This document shows positions 44,322 to 53,235 of a stretch of DNA of 58,212 nt, one piece after another; the stretch's first letter is position 1, and the number at the start of each line of letters is the position of its first letter. The notes beneath the pieces are model-generated. The model ran no database searches. It worked only from the letters and a program-made list of their open reading frames with translations, and had not been told where the DNA came from. The translations under genes were made by a program, and so were the position numbers. The stretch comes from Deltaproteobacteria bacterium (lineage in GTDB: Bacteria > Desulfobacterota > Binatia > UBA9968): NCBI GenBank assembly GCA_009692615.1, contig SHYW01000017.1, positions 1 to 58,212 of the forward strand, written 5' to 3'.

Positions 44322-45428
44322 TCAGCCCAGATGCTTCTTGAAGCGTAGCGCGCTGAGCACCATGAAGAATATACCGAAGCCGGCGAGCACCAAAGCTTCA
44401 TCCCACAACGCCGCGATTCCCGCGCCGCGCAAAATGATGCCGCGGAGAATTTCCAAAAAGTAAGTCGCCGGAATCAGCAAGCTCAAAAGATAAATAATCA
44501 GCGGCATGGAATCGCGCGGAAACAAGAAACCGGAAAGCAGAATCGACAGCAGCATGGTCATCAGCGAAAGCTGCAGCGCCTCGCCCTGATTCTTGGCAAA
44601 GGTCGAAATCAGGATGCCGATGCCCAACGCCGGAATCAAAAACAAGAACGAAAGAAACAGCAGCAACGGAATCGAGCCGCTCACCGGCACTTTGAATAGA
44701 AAGACCATCACCAACAACACCAGCACGGTCTGGCCAAATCCGATCACGGTGTAGGGAAGCAGCTTGCCGACGATCAAGCCGCCCTTGGACACCGGCGTGA
44801 CCAGCAGTTGTTCTAACGTGCCGCGCTCGCGCTCGCGCACGATCGCGAAGGCGGTGAGAAACACCGTGACCAATTGCAAGATGATACCGATCAATCCGGG
44901 CACGAAAAAATTAGCGCTGCGCAAATTGGGATTGAACAGCAGCCTGGGCCGGATGTCGACTTTGAAATCCGCCGGCGAGATGTTTTCGATCGCCAACGAC
45001 TTCAAGAAGCCCAACTGCTGGCTCGAGTTGAGCGCCTGAAGCGCCGTCGTCGAGTCGGAACCGTCGATGAGCACCTGCACCTGGGCTTGACGTCCATTGA
45101 CCAGCGCCGCGGCATAATCCGCGGCGATCTTGATGCCGATCTTAGCTTGGCCGCTGACGATGGCGTCATTCAGTTCGCGATCGGAATCCACTTCCTTGAT
45201 GATTTTAAAATAACGGGTGTTTTCGAATTCTTTGAGCAGTTGACGGCTCTCGGCGCCGCGATTGAGATCGAAAACCACCGTAGGAACATGCTTGACGTCG
45301 GTGTCGATGGCGTAGCCGAACAGCAACAGCTCGACCAGCGGGATGGCGAAAATAAAGCGCGTCGCCGGATCGCACTTGATGTGAATGATTTCTTTTTTAA
45401 GAATCGCCCACAGGCCGCGAAACATCAT
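44322..45428 (-). CDS. ABC-2-type exporter permease (YhhJ/YbhS-like)
   Basis: 368 residues. N-terminal membrane segment, large extracytoplasmic domain (about 45-175) and five C-terminal membrane segments, with FVPGLIGIILQLVTVFLTAF (about 175) and REREGTLEQLLVTPVSKGG (about 200) typical of ABC-2 permeases. Start overlaps the ATPase stop (ATGATG). Third gene of an operon encoding membrane-fusion protein, ATPase and permease, in the order seen for YbhGFSR/YhiI-type systems. This gene itself has no interruption, unlike the other two. Confidence 0.9.
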   Translation of the reverse strand: MMFRGLWAILKKEIIHIKCDPATRFIFAIPLVELLLFGYAIDTDVKHVPTVVFDLNRGAESRQLLKEFENTRYFKIIKEVDSDRELNDAIVSGQAKIGIKIAADYAAALVNGRQAQVQVLIDGSDSTTALQALNSSQQLGFLKSLAIENISPADFKVDIRPRLLFNPNLRSANFFVPGLIGIILQLVTVFLTAFAIVRERERGTLEQLLVTPVSKGGLIVGKLLPYTVIGFGQTVLVLLVMVFLFKVPVSGSIPLLLFLSFLFLIPALGIGILISTFAKNQGEALQLSLMTMLLSILLSGFLFPRDSMPLIIYLLSLLIPATYFLEILRGIILRGAGIAALWDEALVLAGFGIFFMVLSALRFKKHLG

Positions 45429-46378
45429 CGTCCTTTCGCCGGGCCGCGCTGGATTCTAGTGAGCGTGACGAAAACATCCTCCAAGGATGGCGGCACGGCG
45501 CGGCAGCGAACGTTGGCGACGCCGCGCTGGAGAAAATATTTTTCCAGCGCCGCGGCGTCGGTGCCGCGACGCGCCAGGGCATGCACCGCCTCGCCGAAGA
45601 TGGTCGCATCGACGATATCCGCATGGCCGCGCAGCTCGGGCAGCAATGCCGTCGCGTCGTCGCTGCTAATTTCGAACCAGCCAGAACCGTCCGGCGTAAT
45701 CTCGGGCAAGCGCTTCAAATCCTGCGGCCGGCCCAGGGCGATCAGTTTCGCCAGATAAATATAAGCGACTCGCGAGCAGCGCTCCGCCTCGTCCATGTAA
45801 TGGGTCGTGACAAACAGCGTGGTGCCTTCAGCGGCAAGACGAAAGAGTAAATCCCAAATCTCCCGGCGCGCCACCGGATCGATGCCGGCGGTGGGCTCGT
45901 CGAGAAAAACGATCTTGGGACTGTGCAAGAGCGAGCAAGCCAGCGCCAAGCGCTGCTTGTAGCCGCCGGAAAGCGTCGCCGCGAGCTGCTCCTGGCGATC
46001 TTCCAAACCGGCGAGTTCGACCACCGTGCGCCGACGCAGCGCCATGTCGGCGCGGGACAATCCGTAGATCGCGCCGTAAAAGTCGAGATTCTCCGCCACC
46101 GTCAGGTCTTCGTAAAGACTAAAGCGCTGCGACATATAACCGATGCGCTTTTTAATTTCTTCCGATTGTTTGACGATATCGAAGCCAGCCAGTTCGGCGC
46201 GCCCGGAACTCGGCTGCAACAATCCGCAGAGCATGCGAATCACCGTCGACTTCCCCTACCCATTGGGCCCGAGAAAACCAAAAATCTCCCCCGCGTCGAT
46301 TTCGAAGCTGACGTTATCGACGGCCGTGAGGGCGCCAAATTTTTTGCCCAGCCCGTCAGCTTTGATGACAGCGCTCAA
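45425..46378 (-). pseudogene. ABC-2 exporter ATPase with in-frame TAG in Walker A
   Basis: Full reading is 317 codons from a TTG at 46376-46378 (GAGGAGAGG just upstream) to 45425. The N-terminal part reads [20 protein letters not shown], then GFLGPNG, then TAG at 46256-46258, then GKSTVIRMLCGLLQ. The stop thus replaces the Ala/Ser/Cys of the Walker A G-P-N-G-x-G-K-S-T. Everything after is intact: LSGGYKQRLALACSLL, the IVFLDEPTAGIDPVARREIW Walker B/D-loop and THYMDEAERCS. An internal ATG at 46243 could only make an ATPase without Walker A. A point mutation from TCG or a sequencing error is simplest; suppression of TAG is the alternative. Confidence 0.85.
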
Positions 46379-46379
46379 C

Positions 46380-46412
46380 CTCTCCTCACTCCTTACCCCT
46401 AACCCCTTACCG
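46380..46412. repeat. CTTACCCCTAACCCC-word repeat
   Basis: CTCCTTACCCCTAACCCC plus CTTACC repeats the same word as 41328-41362. It fills the gap between ATPase start and membrane-fusion protein stop. Confidence 0.55.
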
Positions 46413-47540
46413 TATTTGAATCGTCACATCCGCGCTCATCCCCGGCCTGAGCACATGATCGGGATCGTCGAGCACCACTTCGGTCTGAAACACTTGTAGC
46501 GCACGCTCTTCCTGGGTTTGCACGTTGCGTGGGGTAAACTCGCCTTGACGATGCACGCGGCGCACCACGCCGGCGAAGTTCTTGCCAGGAAACGAGTCGA
46601 CACGCACGGCGACTTTCAGTCCCGGTTGGACAAAACCCAAGCGCGCTTCGGGAAGATAGGCGCGCACCCATAAACTACCGGTGCACAGCAAAGTCGCCAC
46701 CGGTTTGCCGGCGCCGACCAGATCGCCCGGTTCGAGATCGAGGGTTTCGACCAGCGCGTCCACCGGCGCTTTGATCACGGTCTCTTCCAATTGTGTTTGC
46801 ATGACATCGACCCGTGCCCGCGCCGCTTCCATGGCCGACTTGGTCTGGGCGATTTCCTCTTTGCGAAAGCCGCTGCGAATCTGGCGCCGCTTGGCATCCG
46901 CCTCGGCCAAGCGCTGGCGCGCCCGCTCCACTTCTTCCTTGCGCGTGCCGGCGAGCAGCAGATCGTAACGTTCCCGCGCCGCTTTGGTTTTCTGCGCCGC
47001 TTCGTCCGCTTTCGCTAGGGCGTCGTCGTATTCCTGTTTAGCGATGAGTTCGCGCTTCGCCAGTCCTTCCATCCGCTGCGAGAATTTTCCGGCGTTTTCC
47101 GCCTGGGCCTTGGCGGCTTGCCACTCGGCGGCGCTCTGCGCGATTTCTTCCTAGCGCGGCCCGGAAATCAATTGATCCAATTCAGCTTGGGCTTGCTTCG
47201 CCGCCGCCTCGGCTTGTTCGATCTCTTCCGAGCGCGATCCGGCGGTCATCAGAGCGTACTTCGCCTGGGCTTGGCGCAACTCAGCTTGCGCCTGAGCCAA
47301 CGCCGCGTTCATCTCGTTGGGCTCCAACAGTACCAGGCTCTCGCCGCCTTTGACGGTTTGCCCTTCTTTGGCGACCACCTTCAACACCCGGCCGCCGATT
47401 TTCGAGCCGACATGAATGTCGTCCGCCTCGATGACGCCGGAGATGACGATAGCCGAGGCTGTGCCGTTGAAATGCCAAACGCCGTAGGCGACGGCGCTGA
47501 CGACGACCACCACGAATGTGTAGAGATAAAATCTTTTCAT
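46407..47540 (-). pseudogene. HlyD-family membrane-fusion protein with in-frame TAG
   Basis: 377 codons in one frame, interrupted only by TAG at 47151-47153. N-terminal anchor YLYTFVVVVVSAVAYGVW, then the barrel/lipoyl segment VGSKIGGRVLKVVAKEGQTV (about 46) and three coiled-coil repeats of the form GSRSEEIEQAEA, GPR-stop-EEIAQSAAE and GTRKEEVERARQR. By comparison the stop replaces a Ser or Lys. The C-terminal beta-barrel (VDALVETLDLEPGDLVGAGK, VRAYLPEARLGFVQPGLKVA) is complete. First gene of the exporter operon. Two TAGs in neighbouring genes point to decay of the whole operon, shared sequencing errors or TAG read-through. Confidence 0.85.
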
Positions 47541-47562
47541 GCCGCGAAGCGCGCCTGGCGGT

Positions 47563-48435
47563 TTAGAAAGCTTTGTATTCCTTATCTTCCCGGCTTTCAG
47601 TTTCCAGTTGAATGGTCGTGTGCTCGATATTGAAACGTTCTTTCATAGCGTCCTCGATGCCGTTCAACACCTGATGAAAGTCGCCGCCATTTTCGACCAC
47701 CGCGTGGGCGCTCAGCGTGTAGATGTCGGATGTCACCGCCCAAACGTGCAAATCGTGCACCTTGGCGACGCCGTCCACCGACTCGATGGTGCGGCGCACG
47801 TCTGCCAGCTCGATGCCTTTGGGCACGGTCTGCATCAACACGTTCACCGAATCCTTGACCAAGCTCCAGGAGGAAAACAGAATCAGCGCGCCGATAAACA
47901 CGCTGATCAACGGATCGGCGAGATACCAGCCGGTGGTCAGCATGACCACGCCGGCGGCGATGGCGCCCACCGAGCCGATCGCATCGCTCACCACGTGCAA
48001 GAATGCGCCGCGCATATTCAAATTATGGTGGTGGCCGGAGTGCAGAATCGCCGCCGCGGCAAGATTGACCGCCAAGCCCAAGACCGCGACGACGATCATG
48101 CCGAAGCTTTCGACATGCGGCGGCGCGGAAATTCGGTTGTAGGCCGCCGCGAAAATCACGCCGACGATGAACCACAGGGTCAAGCCATTGAACAAGGCGG
48201 CGAGAATTTCGACGCGGTGAAAACCGAAGGTGCTGTGATGGGTCGCCGGCCGCTTGGCCATGCGAAAGGCGAACAAGCTCAAAGCCAAAGCGCCGACATC
48301 GGAAAGCATATGGCCGGCGTCGGACAACAACGCCAGACTGTTGGTCATGAAGCCGGCGATCAGCTCGGCGAAAAAATATACCGCGCTGATGATCAAAGCC
48401 CATTTGAGCCGTTGGGTTTCGGAGTGTCGTGCCAT
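47563..48435 (-). CDS. Cation diffusion facilitator (CzcD-like) metal exporter
   Basis: 290 residues from the ATG at 48433-48435; the longer upstream reading runs through a word repeat and was rejected. Six membrane segments. The metal site is visible in LALLSDAGHMLSDVGALALS (about 40, HxxxD) and HVVSDAIGSVGAIA (about 142, HxxxD). The C-terminal cytoplasmic domain VHDLHVWAVTSDIYTLSAHA is present. Exports Zn/Co/Cd in exchange for protons. It follows 22 bp upstream on the same strand of the exporter operon. Confidence 0.93.
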   Translation of the reverse strand: MARHSETQRLKWALIISAVYFFAELIAGFMTNSLALLSDAGHMLSDVGALALSLFAFRMAKRPATHHSTFGFHRVEILAALFNGLTLWFIVGVIFAAAYNRISAPPHVESFGMIVVAVLGLAVNLAAAAILHSGHHHNLNMRGAFLHVVSDAIGSVGAIAAGVVMLTTGWYLADPLISVFIGALILFSSWSLVKDSVNVLMQTVPKGIELADVRRTIESVDGVAKVHDLHVWAVTSDIYTLSAHAVVENGGDFHQVLNGIEDAMKERFNIEHTTIQLETESREDKEYKAF

Positions 48436-48499
48436 AGTCGTTAGCGTCTCGACTAAGTTACTCTGAGTAAGAAAGCCGCTCAAGAGGCGCGCGACAATT

Positions 48500-48605
48500 G
48501 ACAACAGTTCGGAATCTCTCGCGCCAAGAACGCCAAGGTCGCGAAGAACAGAAAGACATAATTCCGAACTTGGCGCCTTGGCGCCTTTGCGGGAGGAACG
48601 TCCGA
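48500..48605. repeat. GCGCCAAG-word inverted repeat
   Basis: The left arm CTCGCGCCAAGAACGCCAAG and right arm CTTGGCGCCTTGGCGCC are imperfect complements, flanked outside by GGAAT/ATTCC words. It separates the CDF gene from the mltA stop. Confidence 0.7.
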
Positions 48606-48645
48606 ATCCGAACAGCTCTGACCTACGAAACCCACTCAAGCAGCG

Positions 48646-49788
48646 CTAATTCTTCGCCTCAGGCTTGAGCAGGAGAAAATACAATCGCCCCGGCCGATTC
48701 ATATAACCTGCCAAGGCGCCGGCTTGATCGCCGCTGCCGAAATAAATATCGGCGCGCTGCAAGCCGCGGATCGCCCCGCCGGTGTCTTGATTGAGCGCCC
48801 AGCGCGTTACCGGCCGCCAGCCCGCTAGTTCGCCGGCAGGGCCGATGATGGGAATCGAAGTCTGCATCAGCGCCAACGCGCCCTTGGGAAATAGCCGGGA
48901 GTCGAGCGCGATACTGCGCGCCGCCGTCAACGTAACTTCGAGACTGCCGAGAGGTCCATTGTCGACGGCGCGAAAAAACACATAGCTTTCATTGTAAGCG
49001 AAAATGTTATCGCGCTCATCTGGGTGGTCGGCCAAATAACGGCGCAGCCGCTGCATCGACATTTCTTCTTTAGGAATTTTACCGTCGTCGATGAGCAGCC
49101 GGCCGATGCTGCGATAGGGCCGGCCGTTTTGCCCGGCGTAGCCGACGCTCAATCGGCCGCCGTCGGGCAGACTGATAATTCCCGAGCCTTGAATATGGAG
49201 AAAAAAAACCTCGACGGGATCTTTGGCCCAAGCGATTTCCAAACCGCGCCCTTTGAGCGCGCCGCTTTCGTCGATCTCTCGGCGCGAATAGAATGATGCC
49301 GGCGCAGCGCCGTTACCGTTTTGCCCCGCCGCGAGTTCAGCGGGCATGCCATAAATTGGATTGCGATATTCGTCGCTCGGCGTCAGACTGCCGGCAATCA
49401 CCGGCTGATAGTAACCCGTGAACAAGACATCGCGGGAATCGGCGCTGGCGCTCGACGCCACTAGCTCGAAGCGCGCGTCAAGCTCAAGGGCGATACAAGC
49501 AGGACAATTGCCAGAGCCCAACAGCCGCTCGAAGGCCGTCAGGGAGTCGGCAATTTCCGCCGCGGTGAATCGGCGCGGCTGCTCGCCAACCACGCGGTCC
49601 GGCGGCAGCTTGCGGAAATAAGCCAAGCTCTGGCCGATCGCCGCGCGCAACGATGCGACATCGAGGTCGTCGGTGACGAAACTCGATGGCGCCGGCGGCT
49701 TGGCGGTAAACAACGGCGCACAGCTAGAAAGAAAAAATAGAATAAAGAGCAAACGGCAATTTGCCCGAGACTTGAACGCGAGAAACAT
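48646..49788 (-). CDS. mltA: Membrane-bound lytic murein transglycosylase A
   Basis: 380 residues from ATG 49786-49788. It is a lipoprotein: LLFILFFLSSC gives a lipobox Cys near residue 21. The MltA beta domain (FTGYYQPVIAGSLTPSDEYR, about 120) and the C-terminal 3D domain with QDTGGAIRGLQRADIYFGSG (about 342, catalytic Asp region) are clear. It cleaves peptidoglycan to 1,6-anhydromuropeptides at the outer membrane. A TTG 18 bp upstream is possible but has no Shine-Dalgarno. Divergent from the zincin gene, 20 bp between starts. Confidence 0.93.
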   Translation of the reverse strand: MFLAFKSRANCRLLFILFFLSSCAPLFTAKPPAPSSFVTDDLDVASLRAAIGQSLAYFRKLPPDRVVGEQPRRFTAAEIADSLTAFERLLGSGNCPACIALELDARFELVASSASADSRDVLFTGYYQPVIAGSLTPSDEYRNPIYGMPAELAAGQNGNGAAPASFYSRREIDESGALKGRGLEIAWAKDPVEVFFLHIQGSGIISLPDGGRLSVGYAGQNGRPYRSIGRLLIDDGKIPKEEMSMQRLRRYLADHPDERDNIFAYNESYVFFRAVDNGPLGSLEVTLTAARSIALDSRLFPKGALALMQTSIPIIGPAGELAGWRPVTRWALNQDTGGAIRGLQRADIYFGSGDQAGALAGYMNRPGRLYFLLLKPEAKN

Positions 49789-49808
49789 TTGGGTGAGAGT
49801 TAGCAACT

Positions 49809-50177
49809 GTGAATCATCGCGAGATCAGAGCCGAAGTCGCGCGCGTGATGGAATCCTTACCGCGCCAGTTTCGCGCCCAACTGCAAAATCTTGAAATCGT
49901 CGTTGAAGAATGGCCGTCCGATCAATTGTTACGCTCCGAAGGTCTCGACCCAGACCAAGACACGCTCTACGGCCTCTATGAAGGTGTGCCGCTACCCGAA
50001 CGCTCGCTGCTCGACCCGCCCATGCTCCCGGATAAGATCACCATATTCGCCGGCCCGTTGTTGGAAGACTTCCCCGACGCCGAGGATCTGCGCGAAGAAA
50101 TCCGCCTCACGGTGATCCACGAAATCGCCCACTACTTCGGCATGGACGACGACGAGATCGAGGATTTGGGATACTAA
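49809..50177 (+). CDS. Small zincin-like metallopeptidase
   Basis: 122 residues with GTG start. The zinc motif HExxHxxG is present in TVIHEIAHYFGMDDDEIEDL (about 100-119), with the third ligand Glu at the expected position. The N-terminal half with YEGVPLPERSLLDPPMLPDK (about 57) is typical of the Zincin_1 family. Function unknown in the family. The promoter region must overlap that of mltA. Confidence 0.9.
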   Translation: MNHREIRAEVARVMESLPRQFRAQLQNLEIVVEEWPSDQLLRSEGLDPDQDTLYGLYEGVPLPERSLLDPPMLPDKITIFAGPLLEDFPDAEDLREEIRLTVIHEIAHYFGMDDDEIEDLGY

Positions 50178-50180
50178 TCC

Positions 50181-50250
50181 TAGTTTTTAGTTCTTAGTTT
50201 TGACTCTTGAGTCCCAAACTAAACACTAAAAACTCAACACTCAAAACTGC
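50181..50250. repeat. AGTTTTTAGT/CTAAAAACT-word inverted repeat
   Basis: TAGTTTTTAGTTCTTAGTTT, then ACTCTTGAGT, then AAACTAAACACTAAAAACT and CAACACTCAAAACT. The arms are complementary with slipped registers. Between convergent genes (zincin and ornithine-cyclodeaminase-like). Confidence 0.75.
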
Positions 50251-51339
50251 CTAGTCTCTGATATCCTGCAAAAACCACTCGGTCGGCAACACGCGTCCCA
50301 CTTTAGCCGCCTTGGCCAGCTCGACCACTTTGCCGGCACAGGCGGCGAATTGGAGTCCCTGGGTGCCGGCATTGATAAAGAACGTCACCTGCTTGTCATT
50401 AACGCGTCCGGGAACTTTTCCTGAGCGCACATCCATGAAGTACTTGAAGTAGTCGCCTTTGTAATTATCCACCGTGGGATTGGGAATGCGCGCGCGCTCT
50501 TCGGGTTGACCGGCGATGTAGCCAACGTTGCCGTGCAAGCGCACCATGCCCTCGTCCATCGCTTCAATGGTGTTTTTGCCGAGCTTCACCGAGAGATCGC
50601 ATTGCTTAATCACTTTGGGGCCGACCTCGCAGGCGCGCACGCAGGTGATATGCGCGCCCGGCTTCAACCATTCCGGGTTGTCGAAAACAATTTGCGTGGC
50701 ATCGGTGCAGGTCGCGACGATGTCCGACTCGCGCACGACTTTTTCCGGGGCATCGACGGCGACCACTTCAATGTCGAGCTTGCCGGTCATTTCTTGAGCG
50801 AAGCGCTCGCGGTTGGCTTTGGTCGGGCTGTAGACTTTAACTTTTTTCAATTTGCGCACTTCGTAAAACGCTTCCAAATAGCTCCGCGCCATGCCGCCGG
50901 AACCGAAGATGCCGACATCGCAGGCGTCCTCGCGCGATAAATATTTAACACCCAAACCAGCGCAGCCGCCGACGCGCATATGCTGGAGCAAGCCGTCGTT
51001 GATCATCGCCAGCGGCTCGCCGTTGCGCACGCTGAAGACCATCACCAAGCCGCACCAAGTGCCTGGCTCCACACAATACTTTTCTTCAGTCTCGCCATTG
51101 GGCCAGTAAACTACATCGGATTTCATGCGGATCGCGAACACGCCGATCTTGCGGCTCGCCCCTTCCATGGTGCCCCAGCGGTAGTAGCCATCGGGCCGCT
51201 CGCAGGGCATCCACAGATCTAAACGCGGCCGATACACCGCGTCGCCAATCATCAGATCGTCGTAACCGTCTTCCAACGCGGCGAGACAATCTTTCATCGA
51301 GAAAAGTTTTTCGACTTCTTGGTTGTTGATCAGTAACAT
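50251..51339 (-). CDS. Ornithine cyclodeaminase/mu-crystallin family protein (second copy)
   Basis: 362 residues. Rossmann motif in VGIFGSGGMARSYLEAFYEV (about 143), and the VATCTDATQIVFDNPEWLKP segment (about 210). It aligns along its length with the protein at 31421 but is clearly diverged, so it is an ancient paralogue. GGAGGGCTCC precedes the ATG. Divergent from an FAH-family gene, so a shared promoter region of about 130 bp lies between them. Confidence 0.86.
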   Translation of the reverse strand: MLLINNQEVEKLFSMKDCLAALEDGYDDLMIGDAVYRPRLDLWMPCERPDGYYRWGTMEGASRKIGVFAIRMKSDVVYWPNGETEEKYCVEPGTWCGLVMVFSVRNGEPLAMINDGLLQHMRVGGCAGLGVKYLSREDACDVGIFGSGGMARSYLEAFYEVRKLKKVKVYSPTKANRERFAQEMTGKLDIEVVAVDAPEKVVRESDIVATCTDATQIVFDNPEWLKPGAHITCVRACEVGPKVIKQCDLSVKLGKNTIEAMDEGMVRLHGNVGYIAGQPEERARIPNPTVDNYKGDYFKYFMDVRSGKVPGRVNDKQVTFFINAGTQGLQFAACAGKVVELAKAAKVGRVLPTEWFLQDIRD

Positions 51340-51468
51340 GGAGCCCTCCTACCCACGGCTTACAATAATTATATGCTTTTGCAAAGCCAAGGCCGCCGCA
51401 ATTGATTTGACATTATTCCCCGGTTGTTAGAATGATAGGCGCAATTTCGCACAGGGAGGGAGCAGACT

Positions 51469-52380
51469 TTGAAAATTTTGCGATTCAACGACGACCGCAT
51501 CGGCGTCATCAAAGACGGCAACATGGTGGTGGACGTGAGCGACACCATTAGCGCGCGCAAGGCCAAGGGACCGCAGCGCGTGATGGAAGAAATCATCGAG
51601 GGCTGGCGCAAATACAAAAAGCGCTTCGACAAAATCTTGGCCGAGCAGAGCGGCGTGCCGCTCGACACGGTCCAATTAAAAAGCCCCTTCGCCCGTCCCG
51701 GCAAATTTCTCGCTGCGTTCAGCAACTACATCGACCGGCCGGAACGCACCGCGGACAATTTTCCCAACGAGTATTTTTATAAATCTCCCGACCTGGTCGG
51801 CCCCGGCGAGTCCGTCAATCTCCGTGACATTCCAGCATGCGTGGTTTACCAGCCCGAAGCGGAGTTCGCCTTTATCATGGGCAAGACCGCCGAGAACGTG
51901 CCGGAGAACAAAGCTTTGGATTACGTCTTCGGTTACGTGCCGATCTTCGACATCTCGACCCGCGGCTTACTCCGGCGCACTCAATTCGTCGGCAAAGGCC
52001 AAGGCTCGCACGGCTGCTGCGGCCCGTGGATCATCACCAAGGATGAAATCCCCGATCCCCATAACGTGGTAGTGAAATCTTGGACCAACGGCGAACCGCG
52101 GCAGAACTACAACACCAAAGCGATGGCGCACAAGTTGCCCAATCAAATCGCCTGGCTAAGCAAATTTCTCACCCTCAGCCCAGGCGACATCGTCGCCACC
52201 GGAACTTTTCACGAAGGTCTCATGCCGGTGAATCCCGGCGACGTGATCGAAATCGAATTTGAAAACATGGGCCGCGCCAAGTTCAACGTCAAAGGTAACA
52301 CGCCGCGCAAAGACGTACCGTGGCTGCCCGGCAAGAACCAGCCGACACCGCCTCCCGGCGGCGGCATGCACGTGGTCTAG
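51469..52380 (+). CDS. Fumarylacetoacetate hydrolase-family protein
   Basis: 303 residues with TTG start; GGGAGGG lies 9 bp upstream. C-terminal FAH fold: VVYQPEAEFAFIMGKTAENV (Glu metal ligands, about 125), YVPIFDISTRGLL (about 160), the GPWIITKDEIPDPHN lid region (about 185) and LSPGDIVATGTFHEGLMPVN (about 240). The family cleaves C-C bonds in, or isomerises, aromatic breakdown products. Substrate not determined; lies near other catabolic genes. Confidence 0.9.
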   Translation: MKILRFNDDRIGVIKDGNMVVDVSDTISARKAKGPQRVMEEIIEGWRKYKKRFDKILAEQSGVPLDTVQLKSPFARPGKFLAAFSNYIDRPERTADNFPNEYFYKSPDLVGPGESVNLRDIPACVVYQPEAEFAFIMGKTAENVPENKALDYVFGYVPIFDISTRGLLRRTQFVGKGQGSHGCCGPWIITKDEIPDPHNVVVKSWTNGEPRQNYNTKAMAHKLPNQIAWLSKFLTLSPGDIVATGTFHEGLMPVNPGDVIEIEFENMGRAKFNVKGNTPRKDVPWLPGKNQPTPPPGGGMHVV

Positions 52381-52383
52381 AAG

Positions 52384-52469
52384 AATGGAGTGTTGGAGTA
52401 TTGGAATAATGGAGTGTTGGGTTCTCCGAAAACCCATTACTCCAACACTCCACTACTCCATCACTCCAG
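52384..52469. repeat. TGGAGT-word inverted repeat, copy 2
   Basis: The left arm repeats TGGAGT/TGGAAT four times, the turn is TTCTCCGAAAA, and the right arm repeats ACTCCA. It lies between convergent FAH and permease genes and includes the permease stop codon and last codons. Same family as 4701-4767 and 54801-54880. Confidence 0.85.
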
Positions 52470-53234
52470 TTCCCTTCCTCGCATCATCCCCCGCTGCCAC
52501 GGCAGCAATAAGCGAATTAACCAATTGAACAGCTGATTGAGCGCGTAACCGAGCAGCGCCAGCGCCAACATGCCGGCGTACATTTGCGCCACTCGGAAGC
52601 GGCGCTGGGCGTCGAGCACGAAATAGCCGATGCCGTCGGTGCTGCCAACCATCTCCGAGATCACCACCAGAATCAGCATGATCGGCAAGCTGACGCGCAG
52701 ACCGGTTATGATCTGCGGCGAACAGGCCGGCAATATCACTTGCCAGATAATTTTTCGCCGAGAAAGTCCAAACGTCCGCGCGGTATTGAGCAAAACTCCA
52801 TCGAGATGGCGCACGCCGTCAAGCGTGTTGAGCAGAATCGGCCAGGCGCAGGAGAAAAAGATCACGAAGATTTTCATCTCGTCGCCCAAGCCGAAAAACA
52901 GCAGCGCGACGGGGATCATCACCGGCGGCGGCACCGGGCGGAGCATCTCGACGATCACGGCGAATAAACGATAGACCGTCGGCGCCAAACCCATGAAAAT
53001 TCCCAAGGGAATAAACACCGCGGCGGCGAGGAAATAACCGGCGGCGGCGCGCTTCATGCTGACGAGAATTTGTTGCGGAATTTGTCCTGAGAGAGTCAAT
53101 TCGGAAAAAATTCCGAGAATCTTACCGAGCGGCGGCACGATCAGCGGATTGAGCCATTCCAACTGCGCGGCCCCTTCCCAAAGCGCAAACAGGCCCAAGA
53201 GAAATAACCAGCCATGCCATTTTGCCGAACGCAT
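52461..53234 (-). CDS. ABC transporter permease, SsuC/TauC type (second permease)
   Basis: 257 residues from ATG 53232-53234, which lies one base after the stop of the preceding permease gene. Membrane segments throughout; the EAA loop is RTFGLSRRKIIWQVILPACS (about 140). Imports sulfonates, nitrate, taurine or similar with the ATPase at 54012 and the binding protein at 54886. Operons with two such permeases form heterodimeric channels. The final codons lie in the 52384 repeat. Confidence 0.88.
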   Translation of the reverse strand: MRSAKWHGWLFLLGLFALWEGAAQLEWLNPLIVPPLGKILGIFSELTLSGQIPQQILVSMKRAAAGYFLAAAVFIPLGIFMGLAPTVYRLFAVIVEMLRPVPPPVMIPVALLFFGLGDEMKIFVIFFSCAWPILLNTLDGVRHLDGVLLNTARTFGLSRRKIIWQVILPACSPQIITGLRVSLPIMLILVVISEMVGSTDGIGYFVLDAQRRFRVAQMYAGMLALALLGYALNQLFNWLIRLLLPWQRGMMRGRELE

Positions 53235-53235
53235 T

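Noticed and set aside
46256-46258. Pyrrolysine insertion at TAG
   Set aside because: Walker A at this position tolerates only small residues in the family, no pyl genes are visible, and other genes here terminate on TAG.
48436-48639. N-terminal extension of the CDF transporter
   Set aside because: It is encoded by a GCGCCAAG word repeat and has no family similarity.
52384-52469. CRISPR-like repeats
   Set aside because: The repeated words are only 7-9 nt, have no unique spacers and form inverted arms; no cas genes are present.
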